Shown here: one piece after another, positions 58,795 to 64,000 of the stretch
Layout of the letters: the number at the start of each line of letters is the position of its first letter
Numbering within the stretch: position 1 is the first letter of the stretch
Source of the DNA: Symsagittifera roscoffensis
Lineage: Eukaryota > Xenacoelomorpha > Acoela > Convolutidae
Assembly: GCF_963678635.1 (NCBI RefSeq)
Contig: NC_087064.1
Coordinates: forward strand, 47,663,346-47,727,345
Direction of reading: 5' to 3'
Length of the DNA stretch: 64,000 nucleotides
The notes under the pieces: generated by a model
The model's database searches: none
What the model was told of the DNA's origin: nothing
The model's input: the letters and a program-made list of their open reading frames with translations, nothing else
Program-made: the position numbers and the translations under genes

Positions 58795-61209
58795 TCATTT
58801 CCGTTCTCCCCCTGGTTGTGTTCCTGGTTGTTCCGCCCCCTGGATGGTTTCGATCATCACTCCTCCCATTTTGTCTACTGGCTTTCTCCTTCTAGTACTC
58901 CTCCTGGTTCCCGAGCTTTCACTTTGGCTTCCTGATTCCCCTTCTTCCTCCTGACTGCTATTTACAAGACACTCCCGCGCCGCTAACGCTGGACGTTCCT
59001 GGCTTTCCTTCAATTGTTTACTTTGGCCCCCTTTTCCTCGCTTAGCTCTTGTCACTCTGGTTTTAGCTTTAGCTCCCGTTCCTCCTCTCACTACTGTCGT
59101 ACTGCCGCTTGGGCCTTGTCCCGCTGCAATTGCCTCGCGCCTCGCTAGCGATTCTACCGGTAGTCGTACCGGAATGTTTATTGGCAGATTGTCTTCCGTA
59201 TCCGAACTGTCGGACTCGAAGGTGGCTAATTGGACTGTCTTAGCTCGTTTTGATTTCGGGCTCACTACTGCCCCTCTTTTTGCGCTCGCTAGCATATCCT
59301 TGAGCGTGGCAGGCTTCCGTTTCTTGGGAAGGTCATGTTTCGGTTTTGATGCCACTGCACTTTTCCGATTTAGGGTCTTGCTGGTAGTACGCTGATATAG
59401 ATTTCGTCCTTTCCCACTCTCCTGGGTGTTAAGTCCAGTGTCTCCACTCCCTTGGATGTGTGGGGCAACTTCCGATTCCCCCCTTGGACATGCGTCCATT
59501 TGTTGGTCACTATCCAGCGTGATAGGGGCCCTTCGCAAGGTTGGAGCGTATGTTAGATCCGACCTCTCATCCCAATTTGAATGCTGAGGGAATGCAACTT
59601 TGCTCAACTCAGGATCATTCTCGTTGAAGTATGACTGCCACTGATCCATCTGCTCCTCCTCTGGTTCATCGTGTCCTTCCTTGCAGGAAATGTCCTCCGC
59701 CCCCTGGATGTTCATGACCTCCCCCCTTGGATCTGCTTGCATCAACTGTAGTCCAAGTTTACCCATCAAGTCACGTCCCACGATAGATGGTCTGGTCCCC
59801 CCAATGACTCGGACTTCTGCTGTCGTCTTCCAGCCGTTTGATGCTAACTCGAGTTCCATTCTGCCCAACATCTTGATCCGATTGTTACTGTAATCTCGAA
59901 ATTCGTCATCGTCAGTGTTATCCTGCTTCAAGTTGATTCCCGCTCTTCCCACTGTTCTTCTCAAATCTTCTAGTGTTAGAATGGATATCGGCGATCCACT
60001 ATCGATCCAAATGTTCATCGGGTGCCCATTAATGAATACTTTGAGTTTGGGCCCGGCAACTTTCAACATCATTTCCTTCTTCCGTCGAATTGCCATAACC
60101 ATGTAATCGTCCGAACTTTCTGACGACCAGCTGTGATGTTCTCGTTTGACGAAACCAACTGAACTTGCCGCAGCTTGGGGCTCCACGTCATCCGAGGGTG
60201 TATCTTCCTCGTCGAGAAACTCATCCCCTTGGATCAATCCAACCGGTTGTCCCCCCCTGGATTGTCGTTTTCCTCGGCAAGTCCTCTCAAAGTGCCCAAT
60301 CTTCTTGCAGAAGTTGCATGTGACGGCTCTCGCTGGGCATCGTTGTCGGTGTTCTGGGGTGAAATTCGGTTGATCGCAGTTGTAACATCTGCGCTCTTGC
60401 ACTCGATCTTGTGTTCGACCTCCTCCACGATTTGGATACTGACCCCGTCCCCTTGGCATTCCTCGTCCCCTGGATCCGCGAATATTGCTGACTGGTTCCG
60501 TTTTAATCTGTAGAGAACCCCCTGGCGATGGATGCGCCATTCCCGTGGAACCGGATACGGCCCCCTTGTAGCTCCTTGCGTATTTGTCTCCTCTTTCGTA
60601 TGACATTGCGATTCGCAGTGCTTCTTCCGGGGTTTTGGTTTCCCTACACAGCTCGTTCTGCGCGTCCCTGTTCCTCATGTTGAAAATAAAAATGTCTCTA
60701 ACCATTTTCCGCTCCTGGGTGCCCAAGTTGCATCTTGCCGCCATTCCGCTAAGTTCTGCATAGAACGATTCTAGACTCTCACCCTCCTTTTGTTTCCTCG
60801 ACAACATTTGGTACATTTCGTACGTCTCGTTCCGCTCTTTCTGAAAGAGAGCTACACAGGTATCCAAAAAACGTGGGTATCGTATTGTTTCCATATCTAA
60901 ATGTGGATGCTGGTTATGCAATGCTCTCTGTCCCTCATGTCCCAGGGATAAGTACAGATTCGATATTAGTGTACGTTCACCTTCTGCCCGTGGTTTTCCA
61001 CCAACGTCCCCCAGATCTGTAATCTGTGCTTCGGTTAATGTCGATGCAAAGTAGTATTCTGACGAGACTATTCCATGTTTCGCCACCATCGCCCAATGGA
61101 ATCGTTGTTTCCAGTGTTCCCATAAAAGTTGTGGTTCCGCCTGATTTGGAGGCCAGAAAGCCACAATTCCAAGGGGGTTTTTCCCCCCACCGTCTGCTGG
61201 CTGCGCCAT
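58795..61209 (-). CDS. Gag-protease polyprotein with basic tail (804 aa)
   Basis: Uninterrupted 804-codon ORF. Residues about 26-215 form a retrotransposon Gag-like helical core (LLWEHWKQRFHWAM, SLESFYAELSGMAARCNLG, MRNRDAQNELCRE). 240-270 is an Arg-Gly-rich linker. Two zinc knuckles follow: an atypical C-x2-C-x8-H-x3-C at 275-291 and a canonical C-x2-C-x4-H-x4-C at 298-311. The pair resembles the nucleocapsids of Mag-type gypsy elements. An aspartic protease spans about 385-490, with WIDSGSPISIL (401-411; Ser replaces Thr of D-T-G) and SIVGRDLMGKLGLQL (475-489). After 500 there is no RT but an acidic, then Lys/Arg-rich tail ending TRRSTRRRKPVDK (768-780), which resembles the end of Ty3/gypsy integrases. 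The ATG is at the LTR boundary. The protein should assemble particles and bind RNA, and the protease could process it. Confidence 0.93.
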   Translation of the reverse strand: MAQPADGGGKNPLGIVAFWPPNQAEPQLLWEHWKQRFHWAMVAKHGIVSSEYYFASTLTEAQITDLGDVGGKPRAEGERTLISNLYLSLGHEGQRALHNQHPHLDMETIRYPRFLDTCVALFQKERNETYEMYQMLSRKQKEGESLESFYAELSGMAARCNLGTQERKMVRDIFIFNMRNRDAQNELCRETKTPEEALRIAMSYERGDKYARSYKGAVSGSTGMAHPSPGGSLQIKTEPVSNIRGSRGRGMPRGRGQYPNRGGGRTQDRVQERRCYNCDQPNFTPEHRQRCPARAVTCNFCKKIGHFERTCRGKRQSRGGQPVGLIQGDEFLDEEDTPSDDVEPQAAASSVGFVKREHHSWSSESSDDYMVMAIRRKKEMMLKVAGPKLKVFINGHPMNIWIDSGSPISILTLEDLRRTVGRAGINLKQDNTDDDEFRDYSNNRIKMLGRMELELASNGWKTTAEVRVIGGTRPSIVGRDLMGKLGLQLMQADPRGEVMNIQGAEDISCKEGHDEPEEEQMDQWQSYFNENDPELSKVAFPQHSNWDERSDLTYAPTLRRAPITLDSDQQMDACPRGESEVAPHIQGSGDTGLNTQESGKGRNLYQRTTSKTLNRKSAVASKPKHDLPKKRKPATLKDMLASAKRGAVVSPKSKRAKTVQLATFESDSSDTEDNLPINIPVRLPVESLARREAIAAGQGPSGSTTVVRGGTGAKAKTRVTRAKRGKGGQSKQLKESQERPALAARECLVNSSQEEEGESGSQSESSGTRRSTRRRKPVDKMGGVMIETIQGAEQPGTQPGGERK
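61191..61208 (-). promoter_or_regulatory. Candidate primer-binding site overlapping the gag start
   Basis: TGGCGCAGCCAGCAGACG follows the LTR without a gap. TGG is the complement of a tRNA 3' CCA end. The A of the gag ATG is the last LTR base, and TG are the first two primer-site bases. I cannot assign the tRNA from memory with confidence. Confidence 0.6.
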
Positions 61210-61443
61210 AACAAGGGTTTGTAAAAAGATGGCTGTTAAATAGTTAATTGACTTGACTGAATTCTAGTTCGCATAAATAAGAGAGTGAACTTAGAGGTCA
61301 ACACTTAACAGCTAGACAGCTTTAGTTGATTGACAGGCAGGTACCAGTCTCACACTTGATAAAGTCTGGGAACTAATAATAGCAACTCGAATGATTGACA
61401 CTAAGATGATGATTGACAACTGAACATATTGTAGCCCCTGACA
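61209..61443 (-). repeat. 5' LTR of the Gag-protease element
   Basis: 235 bp, identical to the left repeat. It is presumed to hold promoter and polyadenylation signals; I cannot place a TATA box with confidence. Confidence 0.93.
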
Positions 61444-63758
61444 GATTTTGTTGAGTAAACTCTCGACGCTATCTTGAAAGATTGAGGATGAATTCTTTTT
61501 ACCTTGAGATGGTCGGATCTCCTCAATCTAGCTGTTGACTAAATTGTTTTATTTGGCATCATGGCCATGGTTGTAAGTGTCTGAGAGATGGATGCTTCTG
61601 AAAGATATTGGATCCAGGCAAACTTCGGAAACTTTTTTTGAGTCAGTAATGTATAATCTCCGTTCTTTATATTGCCTTTAAATGAACTGTTTAGCCGGCT
61701 TGTGGTCCAAATTTATAGTTTCTGATTTTCTACCAAGCGACTTTCGATGCAATGATAACCCATTTTTTGTGTTGCTTTACAAAAACGATGTTAAACCCCG
61801 GAAATCAATTTCAACTTTGTAGCAATTGGCTGTCAGCAATGTCCCTGATAGGTCATTGTCGCGTTCTAGGAAAAGGGGAAAATAGGATACCAAGTATGTT
61901 GAGCTCGAAACGCTTGTTCGATTGTACAACTAGAGGTTTTGAGCTTTTGCACGGTCTCAATCATCATATCCTAATTCACAAAGTTTTGCTTAGACGAAGA
62001 GTTTGTGTCCATCGTGTTTTTAGAGTTCGAGCAGCTTCATCAACAGACATTTTCCCGACTTAGTGTTTTTTAGAAGCTTGACGAAATTATACCAGCGCTT
62101 GAGTTTTCTTGAACTTTTACTTTGTTGTCATCCATGATGACAATTTCCCACGTGGTTGCTATGCTGATAAGTCTCGATTATAAAGTCAATCTTGTTTTCG
62201 TTCGCAAAAACTTTCACTTTCTTTTGTCGAAACTGAGCCCATTCGGATCATAGTTTACCCTTTCATCAGCAATTATTTTAACCGTGTAGCTTTTTTCAGG
62301 TGAACTGCTCTGACACCATTGCATTCAAAACCCAAGCGTCGTTTTTTACCCTGTGATTTATATTGTTTCATTGCTGAAGGGCACAAAGTATTCCCAATTA
62401 ATAGCACACTGCGATTGATCAGCACCGAATGCTGCATTAAATTTAGCTGGTTTCCTCAAGTTTTTATCAGATTCGTATGCAATTTTTTTTAATTTTAACC
62501 TGATTTGTTCCAGCAAATTATCCTGATTGATAGTTAAAGTAATTTAAAAAATTGGAGGGCAAATAAACACTGCTCACTTAGAATGATTTTAAGTCACATT
62601 TTGTCCTAAAAATCCCAAATGTACGTTATCAGACTCTTTTGGGTTCTGAACAGTCCATAGTAAGTAACGATCACGTGTTTTCTTTCTACTAATAGGAGAT
62701 GTCACTAAAAATCTTCCCGCGGAGGTTGTTTGCTCAGAAGATCTGGCGGTGTAGAGTCTCTGTAGTATATCGTTGCTTTTTTCTCTTGAATCGCCTGTTC
62801 CGACTCAACCTGATTGTCTGTAGGATAAAAAAAATTTCTGCTATCAGGATGCACTTGATTTTCATCATCTAGAGTATCGTTTGTTCATCTGTGCTCTCCG
62901 TGCACTCTGTCTGTTGTTTGAAGCTGTCAATCAGGTTATCGCTATCGAGAACGGTCATTTGTGAATGAAAAGTTTAGATTCAATCTGTATGGGCTTGACG
63001 TACAAAGATGAAGCTTACAGATTTAGCTGCAGCGTCTTTAATTAATTTATCTTTCAAAATTGTTTCGTTTTTTGTATCGTGAGACGCATATGACCATTAA
63101 GGGTGATTAGGAAACAAGCTACAATCATAATAAATTCGTTAACGAATCAGGCATATTACAAAAATTGTTCAGTATAAATTCACATTTTAGGTAGCGCTCA
63201 ATCGAATGGTCGCCTTAAGGCTAGAAGCCTGTTTGCAGTTGCCACTTGAGAGAAAGTTGGGAATCAGAACCCATATTTTTGTTTTTATCCGATTGAAACA
63301 TAAAGTTTTGCATAAAGCGTTTTTGTTGATGTAGATCTAAACCATAAAGACCAAGGATTTTTATTTACGATTTCTTTGTAAGAAAAAAACTAACTATTTG
63401 TTCAAAAAAAAATTAAAAATTCAACCCAAAAAAACCTTTGCACAGACATCAGTATCATGTAGATATAGGTATCTGAGTTTTTCGACAAAACTGTCTATTT
63501 TACTTGCTGGGTATTGCATTATCTTTAACAAAATTTTATACTTTAATTTGACAATCTTATTATGCAAAGAAGTCTATCTCGCTCGTTTATTTTTTTAAAA
63601 GATTTTAAATATATTCATAAATATATTAATATGTTTTTAAATTTATTCATCACAGATCGCAATTGTATTGTTCTAATCCGTGTGTCACTTAAAAGATGCT
63701 TACGTATTTCTTTGGATGTTATGAAATTATTCACGTCTTTTACTTGTATGTTCTTTTC
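61444..63758 (-). pseudogene. Decayed coding remnants right of the inserted LTR element
   Basis: Two minus-strand frames, offset by one base, are coding-like: 62869-62958 (ATG, then TVLDSDNLIDSFKQQTE) and 62705-62869 (DDENQVHPDSRNFFYPTDNQ, then YYRDSTPPDLLSKQPP). Weaker pieces lie at 61870-62060. They run in the same direction as the remnants left of the insertion, so one old gene or retroelement may have been split by the Gag-protease element. No family is recognised. The remainder is AT-rich noncoding sequence. Confidence 0.3.
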
Positions 63759-64000
63759 TTATGAATTTTGATAGTATTTTTTACTTCGTTTATATAGCTC
63801 ATAGATTGAATAAACTTTGTGTTTTCCTCTCTTCGTTCTTATTTCATCAATTTTTTCCCTGGTGATTGGTCTCATTAAAAATTTTTGTTGTTTCTGTAGT
63901 TTATTTAGACTTGTTTTTGAGTCATAAATCAATGTTCGTTTTTTGTAAATTGGTTGTATGTAATTTTTATAGACTCTCACGAGTTGTTCAACCGATAACA
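63759..64000 (-). CDS. Lys/Tyr-rich ORF at the window edge (partial, unknown)
   Basis: The minus-strand frame is open from the window end to a stop at 63759, about 80 codons: SVEQLVRVYKNYIQPIYKKR, then PITREKIDEIRTKRGKHKVY. It is very rich in Lys, Tyr, Ile and Arg, with no cysteine. The N-terminus lies outside the window. In such AT-rich sequence this could be chance, but the composition is less homopolymeric than its neighbours. I do not recognise it. Confidence 0.3.
   Translation of the reverse strand, partial: LSVEQLVRVYKNYIQPIYKKRTLIYDSKTSLNKLQKQQKFLMRPITREKIDEIRTKRGKHKVYSIYELYKRSKKYYQNS

Larger units (their letters stand above)
58377..61443 (-). mobile_element. Young non-autonomous LTR element encoding Gag-protease only
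   Basis: Two 235-bp direct repeats (58377-58611 and 61209-61443), identical as far as I can read, flank one long ORF. GATT lies immediately outside both ends (58373-58376 and 61444-61447), a 4-bp target duplication. On the coding strand the LTR starts TGTCAGGGGC and ends CCCTTGTTA, and the internal part starts TGGCGCAGCC, a primer-binding-site-like sequence. The total is 3067 bp. There is no reverse transcriptase or integrase core. Identical LTRs mean a very recent insertion, so its replication must have used enzymes from a related element. G+C content is clearly higher than the surroundings. Confidence 0.93.

Noticed and set aside
58612-58811. Stronger polypurine run at the end of the gag ORF as the true 3' LTR boundary
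   Set aside because: The 5' LTR does not contain the 183 bases that would then belong to the LTR, and the GATT duplication fixes the ends at 58377 and 61443.
59174-60513. Plus-strand ORFs opposite the 804-codon ORF
   Set aside because: Antisense shadows of the Gag-protease frame.

Overview
The window is AT-rich, intron-bearing, very gene-poor animal DNA dominated by retroelement debris. The only complete cellular gene I can support is a three-exon universal stress protein gene on the minus strand (38678-39987). USP genes occur in cnidarians, flatworms, molluscs and tunicates but are missing from vertebrates and insects. Together with the AT-rich, transposon-choked sequence this points to a non-vertebrate, non-insect metazoan; I cannot name the species.

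Layout. (1) 1-19300, plus strand: a decayed Ty3/gypsy-type retroelement whose 5' end lies outside the window. It holds two tandem pol copies (1-2910 and 2940-6650), an envelope-like gene (about 7630-10576), a further pair of overlapping 3' ORFs (11042-11997), five tandem copies of a ~1.32 kb unit (12485-19112) and LTR-like sequence. (2) 19301-23010: diverged noncoding repeats and a CA-rich minisatellite. (3) 23015-35460, minus strand: a second, more decayed member of the same family in the order LTR, gag, protease, RT, RNase H, integrase remnant, envelope, 3' ORFs, LTR. Only one partial copy of the tandem unit is present in it. The two elements converge, with their 3' LTRs facing each other. 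(4) 35461-56700: mostly noncoding, with the USP gene, six copies of a ~0.5 kb repeat whose ends are hairpins, two MITE families with 8-bp target duplications, other palindromes and a 200-base assembly gap. (5) 56737-58376 and 61444-64000: short minus-strand coding-like remnants and an edge ORF I do not recognise. They are interrupted by (6), a pristine 3067-bp LTR element at 58377-61443 with identical 235-bp LTRs, a GATT target duplication and one intact 804-codon ORF. That ORF encodes Gag and protease plus what looks like the tail of an integrase, but no RT or integrase core.

The item most worth following is the young Gag-protease-only element, evidently moved in trans by a partner. Its start codon sits on the LTR/primer-site junction. 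Second is the envelope-bearing retroelement family, whose envelope has an N-terminal pattern resembling chuvirus-type glycoproteins and which carries extra 3' ORFs in both copies. Third is the hairpin-capped repeat family at 37-48 kb. Identifications rest on reading translations by eye; no database search was possible.
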